From: JAOUEA01 sp040882605
GTDB lineage: Bacteria > Actinomycetota > UBA4738 > HRBIN12
Assembly (NCBI GenBank): GCA_040882605.1
Contig: JBBEAY010000062.1
Location: 11,679-75,678 of the forward strand
Length of the DNA: 64,000 nt
Direction of reading: 5' to 3'
Numbering within the stretch: the stretch's first letter is position 1; each line of letters starts with the position of its first letter. Below, piece after piece: positions 1 through 7,223 of this stretch. The position numbers and the translations under genes are program-made. The notes beneath the pieces are model-generated. The model was not told where the DNA came from, made no database searches, and worked only from the letters and a program-made list of their open reading frames with translations.

Positions 1-572
1 CCGCGATCGGGACCATCACCTCCGCCAGTTTCGCGATCGGGATCATCCTCATCTCGGTGCAGGGCACCTTCGTCGACTTCGAGGCGCTGCTGTGGGGCGA
101 CGTACTCGGTGTCGCCCCCGTCGACGTGCTGGTGGTCCTGCTGGTAGGCGTCGCGACCGCGGCCTCCGTCTTCTTCGGGTACCGGTCGCTGCTTTTCTCG
201 ACCTTCGATCCAGAGGTCGCGGAAGTCTCCGGGGTGCGAACGGGACGCGTCGATCTGATGCTCGCCGTGATGCTCACCGCGACGATCGCCGCCACGATGA
301 ACGTGATCGGGGTGACGATGATCGCAGCCATGCTCGTGATCCCGCCGGTCATCGGCCGTCTGCTGACCGACAGCTTCGGCCGCATGCTGTGGATCTCGGT
401 CGGCGTCAGCACGGTGTGCGGGTTCGTCGGCGTGTACGGCTCCTACTACCTGGACTGGTCATCGGGAGGCACGGTGGTACTCGCCGCGGCCGCCCTTTTC
501 GTGGTGGCATTCGTGTGGTCGAGCCTGCGCAGGAGAAATCTTCCCGCGGTCGTCCCGCTCGACACCCATTGA
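1..572 (+). CDS. Metal (Zn/Mn) ABC transporter permease, ZnuB/ABC-3 family, 3' part
   Basis: Only the C-terminal 189 residues are in the window; the frame is open from base 3, so the gene starts upstream. Several hydrophobic membrane segments are visible, with the ABC-3 pattern FDPEVAEVSG on a cytoplasmic loop followed by TATIAATMNVIG and MLVIPPVIGRLL helices. The protein ends in a short basic tail after the last helix. ABC-3 permeases form the membrane channel for Zn2+, Mn2+ or Fe2+ taken from a lipoprotein solute-binding protein. The Fur-family gene at 1961-2395 is a likely regulator, which would favour zinc. The partner ATPase and binding protein are not in view, so the metal cannot be settled. 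Confidence 0.9.
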   Translation, partial: AIGTITSASFAIGIILISVQGTFVDFEALLWGDVLGVAPVDVLVVLLVGVATAASVFFGYRSLLFSTFDPEVAEVSGVRTGRVDLMLAVMLTATIAATMNVIGVTMIAAMLVIPPVIGRLLTDSFGRMLWISVGVSTVCGFVGVYGSYYLDWSSGGTVVLAAAALFVVAFVWSSLRRRNLPAVVPLDTH

Positions 573-638
573 AGCCGAGGAACGGAGCGGACGTCGGCAA
601 CCTCCGCCGAGCCGGTGGTGGCGGCTCGCCGTCTCAGG

Positions 639-728
639 TCAGTCGAGCAGGAACCACGCCACGCGCAAGTCCTGTGTTGCCCGGCGGTTCAGGTGCACGG
701 TGAAGCCGTCGTTGGCGTCGTCCGGCAC
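639..728 (-). pseudogene. Unrecognised gene remnant, C-terminal tail only
   Basis: On the minus strand an open frame runs into a TGA at 639-641 and reads about 29 residues ending GFTVHLNRRATQDLRVAWFLLD. The alternating hydrophobic pattern looks like the last beta strands of a real protein. Leftwards it stops normally; rightwards the coding character is lost at about 725-737, exactly where the plus-strand isocitrate-lyase-family remnant begins. There is no start codon or room for a domain. I read it as the 3' stub of a minus-strand gene whose 5' part was deleted. The family is not recognised, and a chance open frame cannot be excluded. Confidence 0.3.
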
Positions 729-730
729 AG

Positions 731-1237
731 CCGCCCGCGATCGTCCGGATCGCCGAGGCCGGGGCGGTCGGTGGCTCGATCGAAGATTTCGATCCCGAAG
801 GCTCCATCTACGAGCGTCACCAGGCCGTCGATCGGATCGCCGCCGCAGTCGAGGCGGCTCGCGCGCTGGACTTCCCGTTCACGCTCACCGCGCGGGCCGA
901 GAACCACATCCGCGGGAACCCGGATCTGCACGACACGATCTCGCGTCTGCAGGCCTACGAGGAAGCAGGCGCCGACGTGCTGTACGCGCCGGGCCTGGAA
1001 ACCGTCGAAGAGGTCCGGGTCGTGTGTGGTGCCGTCTCGCGACCGGTCAACGTCTTGGCGTTGCCTGGATCCTCCCTTTCGGAGCTCGCAGGAGCGGGTG
1101 CACAACGGGTCAGTGTGGGGGGCGGGCTTACGTGGATCGCGGTCGGCGCCATGGTGAGCGCAGCCACAGCGATCCGCGACAAGGGCGACCTCTCGTCGCT
1201 CGCGACCGAGCTCCCGCTGGAGCGGTGGCTCACGTGA
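731..1237 (+). pseudogene. Isocitrate lyase/PEP mutase family protein, N-terminally truncated
   Basis: Reading from 731 gives about 168 residues of the C-terminal two thirds of a PEP mutase/isocitrate lyase superfamily TIM barrel: AEAGAVGGSIED (metal-site Asp/Glu strand), then LTARAENHI, then GADVLYAPGLET, RPVNVLALPG and RVSVGGGLTW. Family members are usually 250-290 residues, so about the first 90 residues, including the loop that closes the active site, are missing. An in-frame stop lies at 701-703 and there is no ATG, GTG or TTG in frame before 977, so no full protein can be made. The enzymes cleave or form C-C or C-P bonds in 2-hydroxy-acid-type substrates; this copy should be dead. See the adjoining minus-strand stub at 639-728. 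Confidence 0.75.
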
Positions 1238-1301
1238 CGAAGTGAGGTGACGTCGCCGACGCTCCGCCGCCCGCGCGCCCCGGTGGCTTAGCCTTTGGCC
1301 G

Positions 1302-1946
1302 ATGCCCGATCTCGAGACGATCACCGTGTTCACCGGCGCGTCGCTGCTGTTCGCCGTGGTGCCCGGCCCCGCCGTTATCTACATCGTCACCCGAAGCGTG
1401 CACCAAGGGCGAGCTGCCGGTCTCGTGTCCGCGCTCGGGATCGCGACGGGCACGCTCGTACATGTGCCCGCCGCCGCGGTCGGCCTTTCCGCGCTCCTGG
1501 TCTCCTCGGCGACCGCGTTCACGATCGTGAAGTACATGGGCGCCGCGTACCTCGTGTACCTGGGCATCCGGCAGTTCGTCGGCCGCCAGGCTGATGATCT
1601 CGAGGCGGCGCCGGCAACACGATCCTTGAGGCGCGCCTATACCCAAGGCGCGCTCGTGGGCGTGCTGAACCCCAAGACGGCCCTGTTCTTCCTCGCGTTC
1701 CTGCCGCAGTTCGTCGATCCGGCCAGGGGATCGACCGCCCTGCAGATCGGCGTGCTCGGGGTGCTCCTCGTGTGCATCTCGATGGTGAGCGACAGTTGCT
1801 ACGCGATGCTGACGGGCACGGCGGGCGACTGGCTCCGCGGCCGCGGCACGCGTTTCATGCGGCGACAGCGTTTGGTGAGCGGGGGCATCTACGTGGCGCT
1901 CGGCGTGTCGGCCGCCATCGCCGGCTCGAGCTCGACGACCGAGTAG
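1302..1946 (+). CDS. LysE/RhtB family amino-acid exporter
   Basis: 214 residues, the usual length for LysE/RhtB transporters. The signature is complete: a first helix ending PGPAVIYIVTRS (PGP at residues 21-23), then GLVSALGIATG, KYMGAAYLVYLG and GVLNPKTALFFLAFLPQF, with five or six membrane helices overall. These proteins export amino acids or homoserine lactones across the inner membrane. The ATG at 1302 is preceded by TAGCCT at 1289-1294 with exactly 7 nt between, and no Shine-Dalgarno, which fits a leaderless transcript. The substrate cannot be told from the sequence. Confidence 0.92.
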   Translation: MPDLETITVFTGASLLFAVVPGPAVIYIVTRSVHQGRAAGLVSALGIATGTLVHVPAAAVGLSALLVSSATAFTIVKYMGAAYLVYLGIRQFVGRQADDLEAAPATRSLRRAYTQGALVGVLNPKTALFFLAFLPQFVDPARGSTALQIGVLGVLLVCISMVSDSCYAMLTGTAGDWLRGRGTRFMRRQRLVSGGIYVALGVSAAIAGSSSTTE

Positions 1947-1960
1947 GCCCCGCGGCCGAG

Positions 1961-2395
1961 CTAGCCCGCCGCGCAGCTCACGCAGCGTCCTGTGATCGCG
2001 AAGTGCGTGAGGTCGGCTTCGAAGCCGTGGTGACTGCGGATCAGGTCTTGCAGCGCGTGCGCCTCATCGAGCGACAGCGGGTCGTCCTCGCCGCATCGTC
2101 CGCACGTGAGATGCACGTGCTCGGCTTCCTCGGTCCTGTGGTACTCGGCCCCAGTCTCGAGGTGGGAATGCGACAGCACGCCGACCTCCTCGAGCAGGGT
2201 CAGCGTGCGGTACACCGTCGAGGCGTTGACCCCTGGCATCTCGCCCTGCACCTTGCGGGCGATCACGGCGGGGGAGATGTGCCCTTGCGTGCGCATCACC
2301 TCGGTGACGATGGCACGTCGCTGGGGCGTCATGCGCAGGCCCCTGGTGCGCAGCTGATCCATCACGTCGGCATAGTCGTGCCCGGTCCGTTCCAC
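1961..2395 (-). CDS. Fur-family metal-responsive repressor (Zur/Fur/PerR type)
   Basis: 144 residues from the GTG at 2395. The N-terminal winged helix has RMTPQRRAIVTEVM and VNASTVYRTLTLLEEVGVL; the dimerisation domain has AEHVHLTCGRCG and ends with CVSC, giving the two CxxC pairs of the structural zinc site and histidines for the regulatory metal. These repressors bind DNA when loaded with metal. A zinc-type ABC permease ends 1.4 kb upstream, so Zur is the best guess, but Fur or PerR is possible. Start choice: TACCAT (minus strand, plus coordinates 2403-2408) lies 7 nt before GTG 2395, and a palindrome sits just upstream; ATG 2362 is the alternative. The frame is also open to a TTG at 2428, which would overlap the presumed operator. 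Confidence 0.9.
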   Translation of the reverse strand: MERTGHDYADVMDQLRTRGLRMTPQRRAIVTEVMRTQGHISPAVIARKVQGEMPGVNASTVYRTLTLLEEVGVLSHSHLETGAEYHRTEEAEHVHLTCGRCGEDDPLSLDEAHALQDLIRSHHGFEADLTHFAITGRCVSCAAG

Positions 2396-2415
2396 GTGCC
2401 GGATGGTAGCAGGGT

Positions 2416-2446
2416 GTTGCAGGTGCAACGCCGATTGCAGGTGCTT
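2416..2446. promoter_or_regulatory. Palindromic operator, probably for the adjacent Fur-family protein
   Basis: GTTGCAGGTGCAAC at 2416-2429 is a perfect 6-bp inverted repeat with a 2-bp centre. A second, imperfect copy, TTGCAGGTGCTT, follows at 2435-2446. The first copy lies about 21-34 bp upstream of the inferred leaderless start of the Fur-family gene, so a bound dimer would cover its -35 region. Autoregulation is the simplest reading. The motif does not look like the classic AT-rich Fur or Zur box, so the assignment rests on position and symmetry. Confidence 0.5.
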
Positions 2447-2461
2447 GTCGTGGCGAACCGC

Positions 2462-2955
2462 TCAGGCCATGGGCGGGGGAAGACCCAAGGACCGGGCCGC
2501 CCACGGAAGCGCGGTGGAAGCTTGACGCCGCTGCAGCGGGCGCACATGGGGAGCGTCGGGGATGTCGGGATGGGCGCCTCGCCACCCGAAGTAGCCGGCG
2601 AGCAGCGAGGCGATCGCCGCGACCTCGTCGGTGGTTTCGAGGATCTGTTCCGGAACCGGTCCACCCTCGCCGTGCAGGCTCGGAAGCCACGCCGCCAGAT
2701 CGAACACCGGGCTGCCGAGACAGGCGAAGTGCCGATCGATCAGCAGCGCTCGACCGTCGCTGAGGCAAAGGTTGTCGCTGCGGATGTCGAAGTGCAGCAG
2801 GCGGTCGCCGGTGAACCGCGCCGCGGCAGCGTCGCCACCCAGTGCGAGGCTGCCGTCTGGCCGCCTCGGGTCACCGCGCGCCAAGCCGCAGGCTCAACAT
2901 CGAGCGCACTGGTCGCTCGTTCGATGTCGTCGGCGCTCGGGCGGTGTGCAGCCAT
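2462..2955 (-). pseudogene. Aminoglycoside phosphotransferase (APH)-like kinase with internal deletion and frameshift
   Basis: Two pieces of one APH-family kinase sit in different frames. From ATG 2955 the start reads about 40 residues (SADDIERATSALD, then WRAVTRGGQTAASHWVATL), the first N-lobe strands. A shifted frame ending at 2462 then gives FTGDRLLHFDIRSDN, the catalytic loop (His-Asp-Asn), followed by LIDRHFACLGSPVFDLAAWLPSL and a normal C-terminus. Between them about 100 residues (ATP-binding Lys, hinge, aC helix) are missing, with the join near 2810-2835. Length is about 165 codons against 270-300 for intact relatives. A TAGGCT box 8 nt before the ATG suggests the promoter survives. 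The intact family phosphorylates small hydroxylated or amino compounds; this copy cannot fold as a kinase. Confidence 0.75.
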
Positions 2956-3022
2956 CGACCCCGAGCCTACTGTCGCGCCCGTGGCCACCCTGCCGCGCTG
3001 CTCGGTCGATACCATCCGATCC

Positions 3023-3913
3023 ATGACGGTCATGGTCACAGGCGCATCTGGCCCGGTCGGGCATGCCCTCATCCCGCTCCTCGCTCGCAAGGACGAGGTG
3101 CGGGCGGCCGTACGCGACGCGGCGTCCGTCGATGCCCTGAGCGCGCTTGGCGCCAAGGTCACGCTCGACCGGCTCGACGACGCATCCGCCCTCGCCGAGG
3201 TGCTCGGCGGCGTGTTCACGCTCGTGCATCTGGTGGGCGGTCCCGATCAGCCCGACGACGATGTGTTGTGGGATGCGAACCACCGGTCGGTGCTGCGCGC
3301 CCTCGAGGCGGCTCACACGGCTGGCGTCCGGCGCATCGTGTTCGTCTCGGTTCCCGGGGCATCGCCGGATGCCTCGGCGCCGTTCCTTCGAGCGAAGGGT
3401 CTCGCCGAGGAAGCCGTCACGACCTCGGGGCTGCAGCACGCGGTGATCCGCAGCGCCCCGGTGGTGGGGATAGGATCGGCGTGGTTCGCGGCGGTCGTGG
3501 CCGGCGCGCTCGAGTCGCCGCCGGTTATCTGGGGTCCGGGCGGTCGGTCGCTCGCGCCCGTCGCGCTCGGCGACCTGGCGGCCGCGCTCGCCGTCGCCGA
3601 TGATGTCGACGTCGATCTCGCCGGAACGTGGAGCCTCGAAGGGCCCGACGCGGTGTCCGCCGACGAGCTGATCGAGATCCTCTCGGGCGCCGCCGAGCCG
3701 CCCTCACACCTCGATGGCGAGCCCGCGAGAACGCTGCTGTCGTCGCTGTTCCAACGTGAGGTCTCGCCTCATTTCGTCGACGCCCTCACCCATCCGGAGC
3801 GGTCCGACGCACCCGATGCGGCGTCCTTCCTCGGGCTCGAGCGCACATCGCTCGTCGACGCCATCAGGACCGCGCTCGCTTCGGCCACGACGCATGACGG
3901 CGACGGCCGGTAG
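3023..3913 (+). CDS. NmrA/atypical SDR NAD(P)-binding protein
   Basis: 296 residues starting VMVTGASGPVG, the glycine-rich Rossmann motif at about residues 4-13, then a typical NmrA/SDR5 layout: RAAVRDAASVDALS, VFTLVHLVGG, RRIVFVSVPGA and KGLAEEAVTTSGLQHAVIRSAPVVG. There is no canonical YxxxK catalytic pair, as in NmrA-like sensors and NDUFA9-like proteins. It probably binds NAD(P)H and acts as a redox-linked reductase or sensor. The ATG at 3023 has TACCAT at 3010-3015 exactly 7 nt upstream, so the transcript is probably leaderless and divergent from the broken APH-like gene. Its stop codon (3911-3913) lies inside the TAGCAT box before the next gene. Confidence 0.82.
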   Translation: MTVMVTGASGPVGHALIPLLARKDEVRAAVRDAASVDALSALGAKVTLDRLDDASALAEVLGGVFTLVHLVGGPDQPDDDVLWDANHRSVLRALEAAHTAGVRRIVFVSVPGASPDASAPFLRAKGLAEEAVTTSGLQHAVIRSAPVVGIGSAWFAAVVAGALESPPVIWGPGGRSLAPVALGDLAAALAVADDVDVDLAGTWSLEGPDAVSADELIEILSGAAEPPSHLDGEPARTLLSSLFQREVSPHFVDALTHPERSDAPDAASFLGLERTSLVDAIRTALASATTHDGDGR

Positions 3914-3926
3914 CATCGCGAACGCG

Positions 3927-4727
3927 ATGGGGGACTCCGTGAGGTTCGAGGTCGACGACGGCGTCGGCGTGATCCGTCTCGATCGCGCCCCCGCGAACGC
4001 GATCGATCTCCAGATGGCCACGGAGCTGGGTGAGGCCATCGCCGAGGCAGCGGAGCGCGACGATGTCGGCGCGCTGGTGGTGTGGGGAGGAGAGCGGATC
4101 TTCGCCGCCGGCGCTGACGTCAAGGCCATGGCCGAGTGGAGTCCCGACGAGGTGCGACCGAGCGTCGACGCTCTCGGCGCGGCGTGCGACCGGCTCGAGT
4201 CGATACCCAAGGTCGTGATCGCGGCGGTGAACGGCTTCGCGCTCGGGGGCGGGCTCGAGCTCGCGCTCGGCGCCGATCTCCGCTACCTGGGCGACGACGC
4301 CACCGTCGGGCAGCCAGAGATCAAGATCGGGGTGATCCCCGGCGCCGGCGGCACTCAGCGTCTCACCAGGGTCGTGGGTCCGGCGAGGGCGCGCGACCTC
4401 GTCTACTCCGGCCGCCTCGTGAAGGCCGACGACGCGCTGTCGTTGGGTCTGGCCGATCGTGTCTTGGCGGGGGCCGACGTATTCCCCGCGGCGCTCGAGG
4501 CTGCACGGCGCTTCGCCCAGGGTCCGCGTCAGGCACTCGCGGCAGCGAAGTCAGCGATCAACGCCGCGATCGCGACACCAGGCCCTGCCGGCATCGCACG
4601 CGAACGCGAGCTGTTCCTGGGGTTGTTCGGCACGCCCGACCAGCGGGAAGGCATGCGAGCCTTCCTAGACAAGCGCGAACCGCGCTTCGCATCGGCGCAG
4701 CCACACGATGTTCACACTTCGGAATGA
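3927..4727 (+). CDS. Enoyl-CoA hydratase/isomerase (crotonase) family
   Basis: 266 residues, standard for crotonases. Visible are RIFAAGADVKAMAEW (oxyanion-hole strand), GFALGGGLELALGADLRY with the first catalytic Glu, and GQPEIKIGVIPGAGGTQRL with the second Glu, so both acids of a true hydratase are kept. It hydrates trans-2-enoyl-CoA to 3-hydroxyacyl-CoA in fatty-acid or aromatic side-chain oxidation. The ATG at 3927 lies 13 bases after the NmrA-like stop. TAGCAT at 3911-3916 is 10 nt away, longer than at other leaderless genes here. The substrate is unknown. The stop overlaps an ATG at 4724, but the next real gene most likely starts at 4820. Confidence 0.93.
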   Translation: MGDSVRFEVDDGVGVIRLDRAPANAIDLQMATELGEAIAEAAERDDVGALVVWGGERIFAAGADVKAMAEWSPDEVRPSVDALGAACDRLESIPKVVIAAVNGFALGGGLELALGADLRYLGDDATVGQPEIKIGVIPGAGGTQRLTRVVGPARARDLVYSGRLVKADDALSLGLADRVLAGADVFPAALEAARRFAQGPRQALAAAKSAINAAIATPGPAGIARERELFLGLFGTPDQREGMRAFLDKREPRFASAQPHDVHTSE

Positions 4728-4733
4728 ACCACT

Positions 4734-4766
4734 CCCGCTCGCTGTTCGAACAACGTGCAGAGCGGG
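4734..4766 (+). repeat. Hairpin with nested palindrome between two genes
   Basis: CCCGCTC at 4734-4740 pairs with GAGCGGG at 4760-4766, and the loop holds the 10-bp palindrome TGTTCGAACA at 4743-4752. It follows the hydratase stop and precedes the small zinc protein. There is no U-run, so it is not a textbook intrinsic terminator; it could be a processing or 5'-UTR structure. Confidence 0.4.
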
Positions 4767-4819
4767 ACCGCCACTCCTCCCACCCGTCCGCCGGTCCCGT
4801 CCGAAAGGATGTGAACGAC

Positions 4820-5020
4820 GTGGCAGAGGAGAGGTACCGGGGCGCATCGGTCCGCTCGCTCCCGCGACCGAACAGGCAGTACGCAGGCGATCGTATCTGC
4901 GCCGAGCGAGGGTGCGGCACCAAGCTCTCGCGCTACAACAAGTGGCTGTATTGCTGGCAGCACGAGCCCGTGCACAGCTACGTGCCACGAGGCAAGCGCA
5001 GGAGCCGCAAGGCCGCCTGA
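4820..5020 (+). CDS. Small Cys/His zinc-binding protein, 66 aa
   Basis: Translation from GTG 4820 gives a 66-residue basic protein with a single compact metal-site pattern: CAERGCGTKLSRYN then CWQHE, that is Cys-x4-Cys-x9-11-Cys-x2-His. The C-terminus is rich in Arg and Lys (GKRRSRKAA). GAAAGGAT about ten bases upstream is a usable ribosome site. The frame is open back to an ATG at 4724 that overlaps the hydratase stop, but the intervening residues are low in coding character. It resembles the short conserved zinc proteins common in Actinobacteria; function unknown, nucleic-acid binding is plausible from the charge. Confidence 0.6.
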   Translation: MAEERYRGASVRSLPRPNRQYAGDRICAERGCGTKLSRYNKWLYCWQHEPVHSYVPRGKRRSRKAA

Positions 5021-5185
5021 GGTCGGCCGTTCGCTGGCTCCCCGAGCGGCGTACAGCACACGGGTCAGCTCTTGCCGGCTCATATGTTGCAGCGCAAGGA
5101 GTACAGACAGAGTTCCTGCCCGATTCAAGGTAGCCTCGAACGGTGCCGATGCTGGGGTGGACCGCTCCCCCCGAGCGCGACGCCT

Positions 5186-5365
5186 ATGACGAACGAGACC
5201 GCCGAGCCGCCCGCGATGAGAGAGGGCGCCTGCCCGTACTGCGAGCGGAACGTGCTCGTGTACGAGCAGCCGCCCCGTTGTCCGCTATGCGCCTGCCCGC
5301 TCGACGAGCACACGATGCACCCCTTCGTATTCCCGGGTGATCGGGCGCCTTCCGACCCGGAATAG
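5186..5365 (+). CDS. Small zinc-ribbon protein, 59 aa
   Basis: From ATG 5186 the product is 59 residues with two CxxC knuckles, CPYCERN and CPLCACPLDEHT, spaced 12 residues apart, a typical rubredoxin-like zinc ribbon, followed by a short acidic tail. TAGCCT at 5131-5136 is a likely -10 box, placing the transcript start near 5143, so this gene probably has a leader of about 40 nt. A GTG at 5143 would be well placed for leaderless translation but is in another frame that does not look coding. No partner is evident; it sits between the 66-residue zinc protein and the convergent pabBC gene. Confidence 0.6.
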   Translation: MTNETAEPPAMREGACPYCERNVLVYEQPPRCPLCACPLDEHTMHPFVFPGDRAPSDPE

Positions 5366-5407
5366 GCTGAGATCGGCCGGCGGCGCAGGGCGGGGAGCCC
5401 GCAGGTC

Positions 5408-7180
5408 TCAGTCGACGAGTCGAACCGGCCGCCGGCCTCGCACGTCGCTCACCAGCTCGATCGCATCTGCCCGCGCCAGGTCCTCGACGTGGATCGTGCC
5501 CTCGACGAGCCAGCCCTCCTCGAGGGCGACCTCACGACCCACCCCCGGCAGCAGCCCCGCGCTGAGCGCAGGCGTGACCCAGCGTCCGTCGAGCGAGACG
5601 GCCACGTTGGCGATCGTCGACTCGGTGATCTCGCCTCGGTCGTTCAGGAGCAGCACGTCGTCGGCGTCGTTGTGGCGCCCCCGAGCCTCGTCGTAGACGG
5701 CTCGCAGGCTGGTCTTGTGGAACAGCAACGGGTCGGTCGGGTCGACCGGATGGTCGCGGTCGACCGCGACCCGAACCGGCGCCGTTGAGGCCATGAGCGC
5801 TGTCGCGCCGGCATCGACCCGGCCTCGGCGATCGAGCGAGACCCTCACGCGCGCGGGGCGATCGGGGAACCGGTCCACCGCCTGCTGCAGCCCATGCGTC
5901 ACCGCCGCCTCATCGAACGTGAACCCGAAGTACGCGCTCGAGGACTGCAGACGCGAGAGATGCCGCTCGAGGTGGCGGAACCCGTCGGCGGGATCGTGGC
6001 GGAGCGTCTCGTACAGCTCGAACCTCGGGCGTCTCGTCGTCAGCACCCGCGCTTTGGCGACCGTCTCTTCGTACTCACCCTGGGCGCTCGAGCCCCACGT
6101 GATGCCGCCGCCGACCCCGTACTCGGCGGTGTGAGTCTCGGTGTCGAGCATCACGGTGCGGATCGCCACGTTGAACCGTGCGGCCGGCATGCCCGACCCT
6201 GGCGGCGCGAGGAAACCGACGGTGCCGCAGTACACCCCCCGGGGTGAGTCCTCGAGCTCGGCGATGATCTCCATCGTGCGCACTTTGGGCGCGCCGGTGA
6301 CGGAGCCACATGGGAAGAGCGCCCCGAAGACGTCGACGAGCGTGGTCCCCGTTCTGAGATCGGCCGACACCGTCGACGTCAGCTGCCACACCGTCTCGTA
6401 GCGCTCGAGGTCGAATACGTCGCTCCAGGTCACCGAGCCGGTCCGGGCCACCCTTCCCAGGTCGTTGCGGAGCATGTCGACGATCATCGCGTTCTCTGCC
6501 CGGTTCTTCACCGAGCCGCGCAGCCCAGCCGCCACTGCCTCGTCCTCGGCGGGCCATCTTCCTCGGCGGGCGGTGCCTTTCATCGGCTTGGTCGTGATAC
6601 GACCCTCGTCGATACGGAGGAACAGCTCGGGTGAGGCAGACAGCACGCGGTAGCGTCCGAGGTTGAGGTACGCAGCGTAAGCTCCGCGTTGGGCGTAGCA
6701 GAGGTCGCGGTAGAGGCCGCGCTCGTCCCCCTCGACCCGCGATCGGAGCCGAAGGGTGTGGTTGACCTGGTACGTGTCGCCCGCCCCGATGTGTTCGCGG
6801 ATGCGGGCGATCGCGGTGTCGTACGAAGCCCGATCTACCGAGGGCTGCCACCGGCCGGCCGTGGCATCGACGCGGTCCTCATGTGGCTGGGGGAGCACCG
6901 TTGGCTCGCGTCCTTCGAACATGGCGAACCACGCGAGCGGCAGTCGAGCGAACACGTCGTCGGCAGCTCGCTCACGCACCCGGAGCGCCGGGTCAAGGCC
7001 GGGCGCCGCCTCGTAGGCGACGAACCCAGCGACCCACGACCCCCGCGCAGCAGCGCCTTCCGCCGCGGCGATCACGCCCGCGACCTCGTCGTGGCGAAGC
7101 GCTTCGACGACGCCCATCGGGCCGACGAGCCTGAACGGGTCCGATGCCCCGGTCAGGTCGTCGAAACGCGCCTCGATCAT
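5408..7180 (-). CDS. pabB: Aminodeoxychorismate synthase component I fused to 4-amino-4-deoxychorismate lyase (PabB-PabC)
   Basis: 590 residues in two parts. Residues about 1-380 are the chorismate-binding PabB domain: TKPMKGTARRG, SVKNRAENAMIVDMLRND, FPCGSVTGAPKVRTMEII and EYGVGGGITWGS. Residues about 395-590 are a fold-type IV PLP domain: LLFHKTSLRAVYDEARG with the PLP lysine, NDRGEITESTIANV and LPGVGRE. The protein would aminate chorismate (with a PabA glutaminase not seen here) and eliminate pyruvate to give p-aminobenzoate for folate. ATG 7180 is chosen because TATCGT (7188-7193) lies 7 nt upstream on the minus strand, back to back with the mnmA promoter. Folate supply fits the C1 theme of the region. 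Confidence 0.95.
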   Translation of the reverse strand: MIEARFDDLTGASDPFRLVGPMGVVEALRHDEVAGVIAAAEGAAARGSWVAGFVAYEAAPGLDPALRVRERAADDVFARLPLAWFAMFEGREPTVLPQPHEDRVDATAGRWQPSVDRASYDTAIARIREHIGAGDTYQVNHTLRLRSRVEGDERGLYRDLCYAQRGAYAAYLNLGRYRVLSASPELFLRIDEGRITTKPMKGTARRGRWPAEDEAVAAGLRGSVKNRAENAMIVDMLRNDLGRVARTGSVTWSDVFDLERYETVWQLTSTVSADLRTGTTLVDVFGALFPCGSVTGAPKVRTMEIIAELEDSPRGVYCGTVGFLAPPGSGMPAARFNVAIRTVMLDTETHTAEYGVGGGITWGSSAQGEYEETVAKARVLTTRRPRFELYETLRHDPADGFRHLERHLSRLQSSSAYFGFTFDEAAVTHGLQQAVDRFPDRPARVRVSLDRRGRVDAGATALMASTAPVRVAVDRDHPVDPTDPLLFHKTSLRAVYDEARGRHNDADDVLLLNDRGEITESTIANVAVSLDGRWVTPALSAGLLPGVGREVALEEGWLVEGTIHVEDLARADAIELVSDVRGRRPVRLVD

Positions 7181-7187
7181 GGGCCGA

Positions 7188-7216
7188 ACGATAGACGCGC
7201 GACCCGGCGGTAGCCT
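7188..7216. promoter_or_regulatory. Divergent leaderless promoters for pabB-pabC and mnmA
   Basis: TATCGT on the minus strand (plus 7188-7193) is 7 nt from the pabBC ATG, and TAGCCT at 7211-7216 is 7 nt from the mnmA ATG. Both genes lack a Shine-Dalgarno. The two -10 boxes are only 17 bp apart, so the promoters overlap and polymerases should compete. Confidence 0.55.
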
Positions 7217-7223
7217 TGTGTCC

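Noticed and set aside
1772..3022. A very long plus-strand open frame that runs into the NmrA-like gene
   Set aside because: It covers the Fur-family and APH-like genes on the other strand and has no domain; only 3023-3913 is coding. High GC keeps such frames open.
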